A stretch of 64,000 nucleotides of DNA from Ruegeria atlantica (GTDB taxonomy: Bacteria > Pseudomonadota > Alphaproteobacteria > Rhodobacterales > Rhodobacteraceae), in contig WQBJ01000005.1 of the NCBI GenBank assembly GCA_013032095.1, forward strand, positions 124,001 to 188,000, written 5' to 3'. Below, piece by piece: positions 32,161 through 41,837 of the stretch (the first letter of the stretch is position 1; every line of letters begins with the position of its first letter). The position numbers and the translations under genes are program-made. A model generated the notes under the pieces. It was not told the DNA's origin. It saw only the letters and a program-made list of their open reading frames with translations, and ran no database searches.

Positions 32161-32975
32161 TCAAGAATATCCCTATTTCGGCATTGATCGGTCTGTTTTT
32201 TACTGGCCTCTACTTCATCGTGGCTTTCACCGCCCCATTGATTGCGCCCTACGGTATGGCCGAGGTCGTCGGTGACGTTTGGGAGCCTTCGAGTGCTGAA
32301 CACCTGCTGGGCACCGACAACATCGGGCGCGACCTGCTGACCCGTATGATCTATGGCGGGCGCACAACCATCTTCATTGCGGCGGCAGCCACGATTCTCA
32401 GTTTTGTCACCGGCACGTCCTTGGGTCTGCTGGCAGCAGTGCTGGGCGGATGGGCTGATCAGGTGCTTAGCCGAGCGGTTGACCTGATCATGTCGATCCC
32501 AACCCTGATTTTGGCGCTGGTCATTCTGGCGATTGTTCCAGTGACCATCCCGATCCTGATACTGGTGATGGGTCTGCTTGATGCCACACGCCCGTATCGC
32601 CTGTCGCGTTCTGTCGCCGTCGACATCAACGTAATGGACTACGTCGAGGCCGCCAAGTTGCGCGGCGAGGGGCGGGTCTGGATCATCTTCCGGGAAATCC
32701 TGCCAAATGCTCTGTCTCCACTGGTGGCCGAGTTCGGTCTGCGGTTCATCTTCATGGTCCTTTTCATCTCGACCCTGTCCTTCCTGGGTCTGGGTGTGCA
32801 GCCGCCGCTGGCGGACTGGGGCGGCATCGTGAAGGAAAACAAGGACGGCATCGTTTACGGTATCGGCGCGGCACTGTACCCCGCTGTCGCCATCGCGACG
32901 CTGGCAATCTCGGTCAACCTTGTGGCTGACTGGGTCCTGAACCGCACCACATCGCTGAAAGGAGGTCGGGGATGA
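32157..32975 (+). CDS. ABC transporter permease, DppC/OppC type
   Basis: This 272-residue permease has a single N-terminal helix, the DppC motif HLLGTDNIGRDLLTRMIYGG (about 44-63), and five further helices. The EAA loop is DYVEAAKLRGEGRVWIIFRE (about 160). The ending FLGLGVQPPLADWGGIVKEN is characteristic. It overlaps the ATPase gene by 4 bp. Confidence 0.95.
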   Translation: MIKNIPISALIGLFFTGLYFIVAFTAPLIAPYGMAEVVGDVWEPSSAEHLLGTDNIGRDLLTRMIYGGRTTIFIAAAATILSFVTGTSLGLLAAVLGGWADQVLSRAVDLIMSIPTLILALVILAIVPVTIPILILVMGLLDATRPYRLSRSVAVDINVMDYVEAAKLRGEGRVWIIFREILPNALSPLVAEFGLRFIFMVLFISTLSFLGLGVQPPLADWGGIVKENKDGIVYGIGAALYPAVAIATLAISVNLVADWVLNRTTSLKGGRG

Positions 32976-34609
32976 GTGATACCCTTCTCAAGGTCCGCGA
33001 CCTCAAAATCGGCGCGACCGTCTATCCACCGGGTGAGAAACCCCATGACATCGAAATCGTGCACGGGGTCAGTTTTGACCTCGAACGCGGCAAGGTTCTG
33101 GGGCTGATCGGAGAATCTGGCGCCGGGAAATCCACCATCGGTCTGGCCTCGATGGCCTATGGCCGAGGTGGAGTTAAGATCACCGGCGGCGAGGTTTGGG
33201 TCAACGGACGCGACATCCTTACGACATCACATGGGGATATCCGAAAGCTGCGCGGTGGCGAGGTAACTTACGTCTCGCAATCCGCGGCGGCGTCCTTCAA
33301 CCCGGCCAAGAAGATCATGGATCAGGTTGTCGAGGCTGCGGTCGAACAGAAAAAGTTCACCCGCAAAGTGGCCGAGGGCCGCGCGCGGGAACTGTTCGCC
33401 AAGCTGGGTCTGCCCGACCCCGACAATATCGGTGATCGCTACCCGCACCAGGTTTCGGGTGGTCAGCTGCAACGCTGCATGACCGCGCTGGCGCTGTGCC
33501 CCGAACCCGATCTGGTGGTGTTCGACGAACCAACAACGGCACTGGACGTGACCACTCAGATCGACGTTCTGATGGCGATCAAAGAGGCCATTGCCGATAC
33601 CGGTGTCGCTGCGCTTTACATCACGCACGACCTTGCTGTTGTGGCTCAGGTGAGTGACGACATCATGGTTCTGCGCATGGGCAACACAGTCGAGTACGGC
33701 CACACCGACCAGATCATCAACAACCCTCAGGAAGAGTATACCAAGGCTCTGGTCTCGGTCCGCTCAATCGAACATGAAGAAAAACAGCCCACACCCGAAC
33801 CGGTGCTGAGCGTAGACGGCATCACCGCGCGCTACAAAGGGCTGAATTTCGACGTGTTGCACAACGTCAACGTCGAGCTTCATCCGGGGCAGACGCTGGC
33901 GGTTGTAGGTGAGTCCGGCTCGGGCAAATCCACGCTGGCGCGGGTAATCACCGGTCTGCTGCCTCCGCGTGACGGTGAGATAACCTTTGCAGGTCGAATG
34001 CTTTCACCAGACCTCAAGGGCCGCACCCGCGAAGACCTGCGCGAGTTGCAGATGATCTACCAGATGGCCGACGTGGCAATGAACCCGCGTCAGACTGTCG
34101 GCACGATCATTGGGCGCCCGCTGGAGTTCTACTTCAATATGCGCGGCGCCGAGAAACGCAAGCGGATCGTCGAACTGCTGGATGAGATCGAACTGGGCGA
34201 GAAGTTCATCGACCGCTATCCGGCCGAACTCTCAGGTGGCCAGAAACAGCGTGTCTGTATCGCGCGCTCTCTGGCGGCAAAGCCCAAGATGATTATCTGC
34301 GATGAGGTCACGTCGGCTCTTGATCCTCTGGTGGCGGATGGCATCCTGAAACTGCTGCTCGATCTGCAGAAGATCGAGGATGTGGCCTATCTGTTCATCA
34401 CTCACGATCTGGCAACGGTCCGCGCGATCAGCGACAGCATTGCGGTTATGTATCAGGGTCGGGTCGTGCGCTACGGCCCGAAATCACAGGTACTGAGCCC
34501 ACCGTTTGACGACTATACCGACCTTCTGCTCAGCTCAGTGCCTGAGATGCATCTGGGATGGTTGGAAGAGGTTGTCGCCCATCGCAAAATGGAAAGCGCG
34601 GGGAACTGA
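32972..34609 (+). CDS. ABC transporter fused double ATPase, DppDF/GsiA type
   Basis: This 545-residue cytosolic protein carries two full nucleotide-binding domains. The first has Walker A GESGAGKST (about 46), signature VSGGQLQRCM and Walker B DLVVFDEPTTALD. The second has Walker A GESGSGKST (about 315), signature LSGGQKQRVCIARSLA and Walker B MIICDEVTSALD. In the second site a Val replaces the usual Pro after the catalytic Glu (DEVTSALD), common in DppF-type domains. It completes the importer; a terminator follows at 34638. Confidence 0.95.
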   Translation: MSDTLLKVRDLKIGATVYPPGEKPHDIEIVHGVSFDLERGKVLGLIGESGAGKSTIGLASMAYGRGGVKITGGEVWVNGRDILTTSHGDIRKLRGGEVTYVSQSAAASFNPAKKIMDQVVEAAVEQKKFTRKVAEGRARELFAKLGLPDPDNIGDRYPHQVSGGQLQRCMTALALCPEPDLVVFDEPTTALDVTTQIDVLMAIKEAIADTGVAALYITHDLAVVAQVSDDIMVLRMGNTVEYGHTDQIINNPQEEYTKALVSVRSIEHEEKQPTPEPVLSVDGITARYKGLNFDVLHNVNVELHPGQTLAVVGESGSGKSTLARVITGLLPPRDGEITFAGRMLSPDLKGRTREDLRELQMIYQMADVAMNPRQTVGTIIGRPLEFYFNMRGAEKRKRIVELLDEIELGEKFIDRYPAELSGGQKQRVCIARSLAAKPKMIICDEVTSALDPLVADGILKLLLDLQKIEDVAYLFITHDLATVRAISDSIAVMYQGRVVRYGPKSQVLSPPFDDYTDLLLSSVPEMHLGWLEEVVAHRKMESAGN

Positions 34610-34637
34610 TCGCGCCTGAGACAGTCCTTTGAAAAGG

Positions 34638-34682
34638 AAAATCCCGGCATTTGTCTGATGACAGGTGTCGGGATTTTGCTAT
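34638..34682 (+). terminator. Terminator of the peptide-type ABC operon
   Basis: AAAATCCCG (34638-34646) pairs with CGGGATTTT (34669-34677), with extra pairing toward the loop, and is followed by GCTATT. It lies 29 bp past the ATPase stop. Confidence 0.7.
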
Positions 34683-34758
34683 TGGGGGCGCGAACAGGCG
34701 ACCCCATCGCAGTAAATCCCCTACGGTCGCCAGCAGGAATTAAAGAAAGGGTCAGGGA

Positions 34759-35595
34759 ATGGACCGCAAACTCCTCCTCATCATTCTGGACGGTGTTCCA
34801 TGGCGCAACTTCCGCCGCCTGTTCGGCAACCTTGAAGGCTGGGTCGACAGCGGCGAGGCGCAGGTCTGGAAACTGCGCGCGGTTTTGCCTTCGACCTCGG
34901 CAAGCTGTTATGCCTCGATCCACACCGGCGTCACACCGCAGGAACATGGTTGCACCGGTAACGGCAATGTCTTCAGATTGAGCCATAAGGACGTGTTCAG
35001 CCAAGTACGTGAGGCAGGAGGCGTCACCGGTGCCGTTACTCACAGCTATTGGTCGCAATTCTTCAACCGTCACCCCTTCGATTACGTCCGTGACATCGAA
35101 TATGACGAACCAGAGAGCAAGACGATCAACCACGGCCGTTTCCACAGCATGACCGGTTATGGCAAGGCCAATCAAATGACGCCTTCCGATGTTGATCTTT
35201 TTGGGACTCTGACCAACCTGTGCCTGCGGTTTGGGTTGGACTATGGCATCCTACACACCTGCACACTGGACAGCATGGGCCACCGTTTCTTCCACGATTG
35301 CGAGGAAATGGACCACGCCTGTTTCGTCGCAGACGAAATGCTGGCCCCCTTCATCCCCCGCTGGCGGCAGTTGGGCTATGAGGTCATTGTCACCGCCGAC
35401 CACGGTCAGGATGAGCGCGGCCACCATGGCGGGCGCGGACCGTTGCAGCAGGAAACGGCCTTGTATTACTTCGGCGACGCCAAAGGGCCCGAGGCCGATG
35501 CAGTGATTGACCAGCTACAATTGGCACCCACGATCCTGGATCGCATGGGTGCGCCGATTGCAGAGACGATGAAAGCCAAACCGTTCCTGATTTAA
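34759..35595 (+). CDS. Alkaline phosphatase superfamily nucleotide pyrophosphatase/phosphodiesterase
   Basis: This 278-residue protein has no signal peptide. The two-metal site of the superfamily is visible: LLLIILDGVPW (metal Asp, residue about 9), the nucleophile region LPSTSASCYASIHTGVTP (about 41-58), LDSMGHRFFHD (about 172) and TADHGQDERGHHGG (about 213-226). That places it near type I phosphodiesterase/nucleotide pyrophosphatases. It follows the ABC operon and converges with a hydrolase at zero distance. A link to breakdown of the imported compound is plausible but unproven. Confidence 0.85.
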   Translation: MDRKLLLIILDGVPWRNFRRLFGNLEGWVDSGEAQVWKLRAVLPSTSASCYASIHTGVTPQEHGCTGNGNVFRLSHKDVFSQVREAGGVTGAVTHSYWSQFFNRHPFDYVRDIEYDEPESKTINHGRFHSMTGYGKANQMTPSDVDLFGTLTNLCLRFGLDYGILHTCTLDSMGHRFFHDCEEMDHACFVADEMLAPFIPRWRQLGYEVIVTADHGQDERGHHGGRGPLQQETALYYFGDAKGPEADAVIDQLQLAPTILDRMGAPIAETMKAKPFLI

Positions 35596-36519
35596 TCAGT
35601 CGTAGGACCAAATTCCCTGCCCCAATGCCTCAACGGCAATTGAGATTCGCTCAAAACTGTCTGCGGCGCGTTTCACCGATGTACGCGCCCGCAGATAGCC
35701 GTGCACGAGCCCCGGTTCATTGATCCAGTGCGCCCGGTCTCCTGCGGCAGTGATCTTGTCACAATAAGCCGCACCATCGTCGCGCAGTGGGTCGCAGTCG
35801 GCGGTCACCACCACGGTGGGCGGCAGGCCCGAGAAATCACTATCCTGTAAAGGCGCAAATGTCGGATCATTCTTCGGGACGGAGCCACCACAGCGCACTT
35901 TTTCGTAGAAATGGATTTCATCCAACGTCAAAAGCGGTGCTTGGGCGTGTTCGATATACGACCCTGCTGTGGGATCGCCGCCAAGGCCAGGATAAATTAG
36001 AACCTGCCCCAGCACGTTCACCAACTTCCCGCGACCATACTGTGCAACGGCAGCCGCAAGATTGCCACCCGCGCTGTCGCCAGCCAGCACCAGAGGATCA
36101 CCAAATTCCTCTGCCACCCAGTTCGTGGCGGCCCAACTGTCCTGAAACTGCGCTGGGTGGATGTGTTCGGGGCACAGGCGATAATCCACTGCAACAACCC
36201 GATACCCGGTCTGCGCGCAAATCTCGGCACACACGTCATCGTGGCTGTCCAGTCCCCCGACGACGAAACCGCCGCCATGGAAATAGACGACGGTTCGTGT
36301 TGGGTCTCCAGCCGTGTAGATGCGGACAGGCACGCCATCGGCGGACCTGTCCTGTACATCCAAACCAGAGGGAAGGGGTTGGCGAAAGTCCTGACACATC
36401 TTGTTGTAGACACGGCGCTGATCCTCTACCGAGAGGTCGACCGCATCATCAGGGTAGCTTTCAGCCGTTCGCCTTATGAACGCCCATGTTTCTTCATCAA
36501 TCAGACGTTCATAATCCAT
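35596..36519 (-). CDS. Alpha/beta hydrolase of the hormone-sensitive-lipase family
   Basis: This 307-residue esterase has the HSL oxyanion motif VYFHGGGFVVGGLDSHD (about 89-105), the nucleophile elbow LAGDSAGGNLAAA (about 155-167), the acid residue in TADCDPLRDDG (about 251) and the His in GLVHGYLR (about 280). No export signal is seen. GGAGGG just upstream supports ATG 36519. It is followed within 13 bp by the acyl-CoA synthetase gene on the same strand, so the two may handle one acyl substrate. Confidence 0.9.
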   Translation of the reverse strand: MDYERLIDEETWAFIRRTAESYPDDAVDLSVEDQRRVYNKMCQDFRQPLPSGLDVQDRSADGVPVRIYTAGDPTRTVVYFHGGGFVVGGLDSHDDVCAEICAQTGYRVVAVDYRLCPEHIHPAQFQDSWAATNWVAEEFGDPLVLAGDSAGGNLAAAVAQYGRGKLVNVLGQVLIYPGLGGDPTAGSYIEHAQAPLLTLDEIHFYEKVRCGGSVPKNDPTFAPLQDSDFSGLPPTVVVTADCDPLRDDGAAYCDKITAAGDRAHWINEPGLVHGYLRARTSVKRAADSFERISIAVEALGQGIWSYD

Positions 36520-36532
36520 AGTCCCTCCGCAG

Positions 36533-38422
36533 TCAGGCAGCCCATTCCCATGGCCGGGTGAACGATCCCAGCACTTTACTGACATCGTCCTCGGATGAGC
36601 CGTTCGCGTCAAGCTGCGCGACAAGCCCGCGCTTTTTGTCGTCGATCACGGACGCGACGCGCGCGTCAATGCCAGCCTCTTCCAGCGCACCGTTGTAGAT
36701 GCGCGTGATCGCCTGTTTACGTAACTCGGGTTTGAAAACCTTGCCCACCGCTGTTTTCGGCAGTTCGTCCAAAATGGTCATGTGCTTGGGTTGCGCCGCG
36801 CGTTCGTGGACATGCACACCGCAATACTCCATCAATTCCTTCTCGGTCACGCTGGCACCGTCGACCAGCTCGACAAAGGCGCAGGGAACCTCGCCCGAAT
36901 AGGCGTCGGGCTGACCGATGGCACCGGCAAAGGCGACTGCGTCATGTCCCAGTAGAACCTCTTCGATCTCGGCCGGGTCGATATTGTGACCGCCGCGAAT
37001 GATCAGGTCCTTGGCGCGTCCGGTAATCCACAGATAGCCATCCTCGTCGAAGCGGCCCAGATCGCCTGTGCGCAGATACTTGTCGAAGTGATATAGATCC
37101 ACGTTCTTATCGGTTTCAGTATAGGTGTTGCCAGCGTAGACACCGGGGTTCGAGATGCAGATTTCACCGATCTCATCCGCACCACATTCTTTCGGCCCGT
37201 CCGGACCGTCCTGTAGGATTTTCACGTCCGTGTACGGGAACGGAATACCGATCGAACCGATCTTCTTCTCACCATCCACCGGATTGCAGGAGACCAAGCA
37301 GGTCGCTTCGGTCAGACCATAGCCTTCGACGATGGTCACACCAGTTGCTTCCTCGAACCGGCGGAACAATTCGACGGGCAGTGGGGCCGAACCCGAGAAG
37401 GCAGTTTTCACGGTCGAGATATCCGCATCCACCGGGCGTTGCATCTTGGCGGCGATAGCGGTCGGCACGGTGATGATAAAGGTCACCTTCCAGCGTTCTA
37501 TCAGCTTCCAGAAATTGTCGAACACGCCATCGCCCCGATATCCTGCAGGGGTTGGGAAAATCACATGTGCACCCGAGGACACCGCAGCCATCACAATCAC
37601 ATGCACGGCAAAGACGTGGAACATGGGCAGCGGGCACATGATAACGTCTTCGTCAGAGAACAGCAGCGTATTGCCCAGCCAACCATTGTAAATCAGCCCT
37701 GAATATTTATGCTGCGCCACTTTGGGCATGCCGGTCGTTCCGCCAGTATGAAAATAGCAGGCAACTCGATCTTCCTTACTGTCCTCGAAATTCAGTGTGG
37801 TTGGCTGTTTGGCCAGCTCTTTGTTGAAGTTCTTGTAATCAGCATGAGCCAAGTGCTCTTTGTCGCCCATCTTGGGGCGCAGGAACGGCACCAGCCATGA
37901 TTTGGGCGGCGTCAAATAGCGGTTGAGGTCGATCTCGAGAATGGTTTTGACGTTGGGTGCGTGACGCACCGCCTCTTCCACCTTTTGCGCCACATCTGCC
38001 TTGGGGAAGGATTTCAGCGTCACCACCACCTTGGCGCCGGTCTCACGCAGGATCGCGGCGATCTGTTCGGGCTCCAGCAGCGGGTTGATCGGGTTCACGA
38101 TCCCGGCAACTGCGCCGCCCATCATAGTGATCAATGTCTCGTTGCTGTTGGGCAGCACATAGGCCACGACATCTTTTTCGCCGATACCGAGTGAGCGGAA
38201 CAGATTTGCGGCCTGATTGACCTTTCCCAGCAGTTCAGACCATGTCAGCGTTTCGGCCTTGTCGGTGGGGCCGGACAAAAGCTGAAAGCTTATCGCATTG
38301 CTGTTCGGGAATTTTTCTGCCGTGCGTGAAAGCAGCTGGTGGAAGGTGACTGGAACGTCCCGATCCTCCCACGGCATTTCCTGCTCCATCCTTGCCTTGT
38401 CTTCCAAACCCACAAAGGCCAT
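36533..38422 (-). CDS. Acyl-CoA synthetase (AMP-dependent ligase)
   Basis: This 629-residue enzyme activates a carboxylate with ATP and CoA. It contains the P-loop YFHTGGTTGMPKVA (about 221), VEGYGLTEATC (about 374), YLRTGDLGRFDEDGYLWITG (about 446) and PKTAVGKVFKPELRK with the catalytic Lys (about 566). The family is broad; the chain type of the substrate is not readable from the sequence. It lies directly upstream of the HSL-type esterase gene in the same direction. A separate role in fatty-acid or aromatic acid use is equally possible. Confidence 0.92.
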   Translation of the reverse strand: MAFVGLEDKARMEQEMPWEDRDVPVTFHQLLSRTAEKFPNSNAISFQLLSGPTDKAETLTWSELLGKVNQAANLFRSLGIGEKDVVAYVLPNSNETLITMMGGAVAGIVNPINPLLEPEQIAAILRETGAKVVVTLKSFPKADVAQKVEEAVRHAPNVKTILEIDLNRYLTPPKSWLVPFLRPKMGDKEHLAHADYKNFNKELAKQPTTLNFEDSKEDRVACYFHTGGTTGMPKVAQHKYSGLIYNGWLGNTLLFSDEDVIMCPLPMFHVFAVHVIVMAAVSSGAHVIFPTPAGYRGDGVFDNFWKLIERWKVTFIITVPTAIAAKMQRPVDADISTVKTAFSGSAPLPVELFRRFEEATGVTIVEGYGLTEATCLVSCNPVDGEKKIGSIGIPFPYTDVKILQDGPDGPKECGADEIGEICISNPGVYAGNTYTETDKNVDLYHFDKYLRTGDLGRFDEDGYLWITGRAKDLIIRGGHNIDPAEIEEVLLGHDAVAFAGAIGQPDAYSGEVPCAFVELVDGASVTEKELMEYCGVHVHERAAQPKHMTILDELPKTAVGKVFKPELRKQAITRIYNGALEEAGIDARVASVIDDKKRGLVAQLDANGSSEDDVSKVLGSFTRPWEWAA

Positions 38423-38579
38423 GTGGTTCCTCCCTTATCTCTCCCGTGTCCGGCACAGGTTTTATCTCCACCGCCAAGATGGAAGCAAAACCGCGCAGGT
38501 TCAAGAAAGGCCTTAGCTGTGAAGGCGGCAAAGGGGTAGAATTACGCTGCGGAGCGAAGGAACTTGTCCCCGCGTCACG

Positions 38580-40388
38580 TCACTCTGCAGCCATACCGTC
38601 GGTGAACTGAAGGCGTGCCAATCGAGCATAAAGCCCGTCCTGCGCCACCAGATCGTCATGGGTACCCTGCGCCACGATACGCCCGGCCTCCATCACCACA
38701 ATCCGATCGGCCTTTTTAACGGTCGCCAAGCGGTGCGCCACAATCAGAGTGGTGCGGCCTGCGCGCATCTGGTCGACTGCGCCCTGCACCGCCCGCTCGC
38801 TTTCTGCGTCCAGCGCCGAGGTCGCCTCGTCCAGCAGCAGAACCGGCGCGTCGCGCAGGATGGCGCGGGCAATGGCGATACGTTGCTTCTGACCGCCTGA
38901 CAGCATCACGCCGCGCTCACCTACATAGCTGTCATAGCCTTCGGGCAGCGCCGAAATGAACTCATGCGCGGCGGCGGCTTGGGCCGCGGCCTCAACTTCG
39001 GCGTCCGTTGCATCAAGGCGACCAAATCGAATGTTTTCGCGTGCCGAGGCAGCAAAGATCACCGGGTCCTGCGGCACCAGCGCCATGTGGCGGCGGAACT
39101 CGGCCCGGTCGATGTCACGCAGGTCAACGCCGTCGAGGCTGACCTTCCCCGAAGCCGGATCATAGAACCGCTGGATCATCTGAATGACGGTTGTTTTACC
39201 CGCACCCGAGGGGCCAACAAAAGCCACGGTCTCACCGGGGTTCACCTTTAACGTCAGATGCTCCAACGCCACAGTATCGGGGCGCGAAGGATAACGGAAC
39301 GTCACGTCGTCAAAGCGGATGTCACCGCGTACCGGAGGTGGCAGTGCCTTTGATCTGGCCGGATCGGTCACCGTGTCCCGGGCGTTCAACAGCTCGACCA
39401 GACGTTCTGTCGCACCAGCAGCGCGCTGCAATTCGCTCCAGATTTCTGACAAGGCCGCAACCGATCCCGCCATGATGATCGAGTAGATCACGAACTGGAT
39501 CAGCACACCCTCGGTCATCACGCCGTTGCGGACATCGTTTGCTCCCATCCACAGCACGCCGACAATTCCCGTGAACACTAAGAAGATCACAATTACCGTC
39601 AGCACCGCTCGGGTCCGAATACGGCGTAGCGAAACCGCGTAAGAGGTCTCTGTCATGTCGCCGAACTGCTTGCGGCTGGCCTGTTCATGGGTAAAGGCCT
39701 GAACGGTTTGAACCGCGCCCAACGCCTCACCCGCGTTTCCAGAAGAGGCCGCGATCCAGTCTTGATTTTCGCGACTGATCACCCGCAGCCGGCGTCCAAG
39801 CACCAGAATTGGCACCACCACCAATGGGATCAGCAACAACACCATGCCGGTCAGCTTGGCCGAAGTCAGAAGCATCAGCGCCAAACCACCAATAAACAAA
39901 AGCATATTTCGCAGCGCGATGGAGACCGACGAGCCCAGTACCGACTGAATCAACGTTGTGTCGGTAGTAATCCGGCTCAGCACCTCCCCGGTCATGATGC
40001 GTTCGTAGAACTCGGGGCTCATGCCGATGACACGGTCAAACACGGCCTTTCGGATATCGGCCACGACGCGCTCACCTAGCCGGGTCACCAGCGCGTAGCG
40101 CAACCCTGTTCCGACGGCCAGAACCGCAGCAATACCGAGGGCGGCCAGAAAGTACCACTCCAGCAGATCACCGTCTTCGATACGGAAATTATCGACCACA
40201 CGGCGCACTGCCAACGGTAGCGCAAGGGTCATACTGGCGGTCAGCACCAACGCCACTGTCGCGCCCGCCATCAGCGTCCGATAGGGGCGCATAAAGGGCC
40301 ACAGCGACTTCAGAACTCCAATTTTCTTGGACTTGGCGCGTTCTTCGCTAGCACCAGGTGCTGGACTGGCTGAGGCGGTTCTTGCCAT
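38580..40388 (-). CDS. ABC exporter, MsbA-like permease-ATPase fusion
   Basis: This 602-residue half-transporter has an N-terminal membrane domain with six helices (from about 30, SLWPFMRPYRTLMAGATVAL) and a C-terminal ATPase. The ATPase has Walker A VGPSGAGKTTVIQMIQRF (about 386), signature MLSGGQKQRIAIARA and Walker B PVLLLDEATSALD. The whole resembles lipid-flippase or multidrug exporters such as MsbA; a homodimer is expected. The substrate cannot be told. It is a lone gene after a tRNA on the same strand. Confidence 0.92.
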   Translation of the reverse strand: MARTASASPAPGASEERAKSKKIGVLKSLWPFMRPYRTLMAGATVALVLTASMTLALPLAVRRVVDNFRIEDGDLLEWYFLAALGIAAVLAVGTGLRYALVTRLGERVVADIRKAVFDRVIGMSPEFYERIMTGEVLSRITTDTTLIQSVLGSSVSIALRNMLLFIGGLALMLLTSAKLTGMVLLLIPLVVVPILVLGRRLRVISRENQDWIAASSGNAGEALGAVQTVQAFTHEQASRKQFGDMTETSYAVSLRRIRTRAVLTVIVIFLVFTGIVGVLWMGANDVRNGVMTEGVLIQFVIYSIIMAGSVAALSEIWSELQRAAGATERLVELLNARDTVTDPARSKALPPPVRGDIRFDDVTFRYPSRPDTVALEHLTLKVNPGETVAFVGPSGAGKTTVIQMIQRFYDPASGKVSLDGVDLRDIDRAEFRRHMALVPQDPVIFAASARENIRFGRLDATDAEVEAAAQAAAAHEFISALPEGYDSYVGERGVMLSGGQKQRIAIARAILRDAPVLLLDEATSALDAESERAVQGAVDQMRAGRTTLIVAHRLATVKKADRIVVMEAGRIVAQGTHDDLVAQDGLYARLARLQFTDGMAAE

Positions 40389-40516
40389 GCTTGGCCCTTA
40401 GTTCATGTTCGTATTCGGATGACCGCTTCTTGGCGACAGTGAACGGCATGGTCAAGCTGTGCTGCACAAATTGCCACCTAGACAGGGCCTTTTGACGCAG
40501 AATTTCGGGGCTGACT

Positions 40517-40591
<75 letters not shown>

Positions 40592-40700
40592 TCAGCGCAG
40601 GTCGGTTTAAGCGATGCGTCTGGTGCCGTCAAGCGCCCTTCGGCAGAGGAAATCAATTTCTGTGCAAACTCACTGGTGGGCGTGGCAAACGCTTAACCTC

Positions 40701-41837
40701 TCAGTTTGATTCGGAAAGCCACGCGCATGAATCCAGCGCTGCTGAAATCCGGATCATCGAAGAAATCTGCAGAGGCTGTGCACTCGTTTGCCCAATCAGA
40801 GACGCTGGATAGGTTGTCGCGGCAGCCAAAGCATCCTGTAGCGGCACACCCACCTGAGTAACCAGAGTGTGAATCGCAGTGGTTAGATCCAGATCGGCAC
40901 CGGCTAACGTTCCATCATCCAGCGTTAAACGCCTTTCCGTCCGCGTGATACGGCGGCCCTCTAGCTCGAACACGGTCTGATCTGTGCCTGCAACAGCCAT
41001 GGCGTCGCTGACCAGAAAAATCTGTCCCGGCGCAGTTTTCGCAGCCCATGCCGCGCGCATCACCTCGGGGTGGACATGGATGCCATCGGCAATCAGGCCG
41101 GCGGACAGGCCGCCATTTGCTAGCGCGGCCCCGACCAAACCGGGCTCGCGACTTCCCATCTGGCTCATGGCATTGAACAGATGCGTGACACAGCGCGCAC
41201 CTGCCGCAGTATAGCTCTGACACGTGGTGAAATCCGCATCACTATGACCCAGTGACACTAGGATGCCCGCATTAAACAATGCCTGCACCTGCTGCACAGA
41301 GACGGATTCGGGCGCAAGAGTCACCATGAGACATGGCAATTCATCGGCCGCTGAGATCAGCGCCTTCAAATCACCGTCTTCCATCGGTCGGATAAGTGCG
41401 CCATCATGCGCCCCTTTGCGCGATATCGACAGATGCGGCCCCTCCAGATGCAACCCCACCACGCCCGGAATACCCTCTCGTAATGCCTGTATTGCGGCAT
41501 CAATGGCAGCTTGAGTTTTCTCAGGCGTGTCGGTGATCAGTGTCGGGAGCAGAGACGCGACGCCTAACCGGCGATGCGCTTCCGCCATTCGGCGGATTGT
41601 GCTCACCGAGGGGTCGTCGTTGAACATGATCCCGTCGCCGCCATTCACTTGCAGGTCAACGTAGCCAGGGCACAGGATATCTCCGTTCAGGTCGATGACC
41701 TCTCCTTCCTTTTTCGCCGTCTCTTCGGGCAAAAGCGCCGCCAGCGATCCATCGCGAAAGGTTATGGCCTCACCGAAATGCAAGCGCCCACCGTCAAACA
41801 GGGCGCCATTGCGAAAAGTCACTGAACCTAAGGTCAT
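40701..41837 (-). CDS. nagA: N-acetylglucosamine-6-phosphate deacetylase, C-terminal tail atypical
   Basis: This 378-residue amidohydrolase removes acetate from GlcNAc-6-P. The NagA motifs are PGYVDLQVNGGDG (about 57), GLHLEGPHLS (about 123), SLGHSDADF (about 188), THLFNAMSQM (about 208) and FLVSDAMAVAG (about 265). The last about 20 residues (QISSMIRISAALDSCAWLSE) lack the usual GxxADxxxxD ending. A shifted frame there reads ASADFFDDPDF, which looks more like it, so a small indel is possible. Start at ATG 41837 overlaps the SIS gene by 4 bp (TCAT). It is the last gene of the GlcNAc arm. Confidence 0.88.
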   Translation of the reverse strand: MTLGSVTFRNGALFDGGRLHFGEAITFRDGSLAALLPEETAKKEGEVIDLNGDILCPGYVDLQVNGGDGIMFNDDPSVSTIRRMAEAHRRLGVASLLPTLITDTPEKTQAAIDAAIQALREGIPGVVGLHLEGPHLSISRKGAHDGALIRPMEDGDLKALISAADELPCLMVTLAPESVSVQQVQALFNAGILVSLGHSDADFTTCQSYTAAGARCVTHLFNAMSQMGSREPGLVGAALANGGLSAGLIADGIHVHPEVMRAAWAAKTAPGQIFLVSDAMAVAGTDQTVFELEGRRITRTERRLTLDDGTLAGADLDLTTAIHTLVTQVGVPLQDALAAATTYPASLIGQTSAQPLQISSMIRISAALDSCAWLSESN

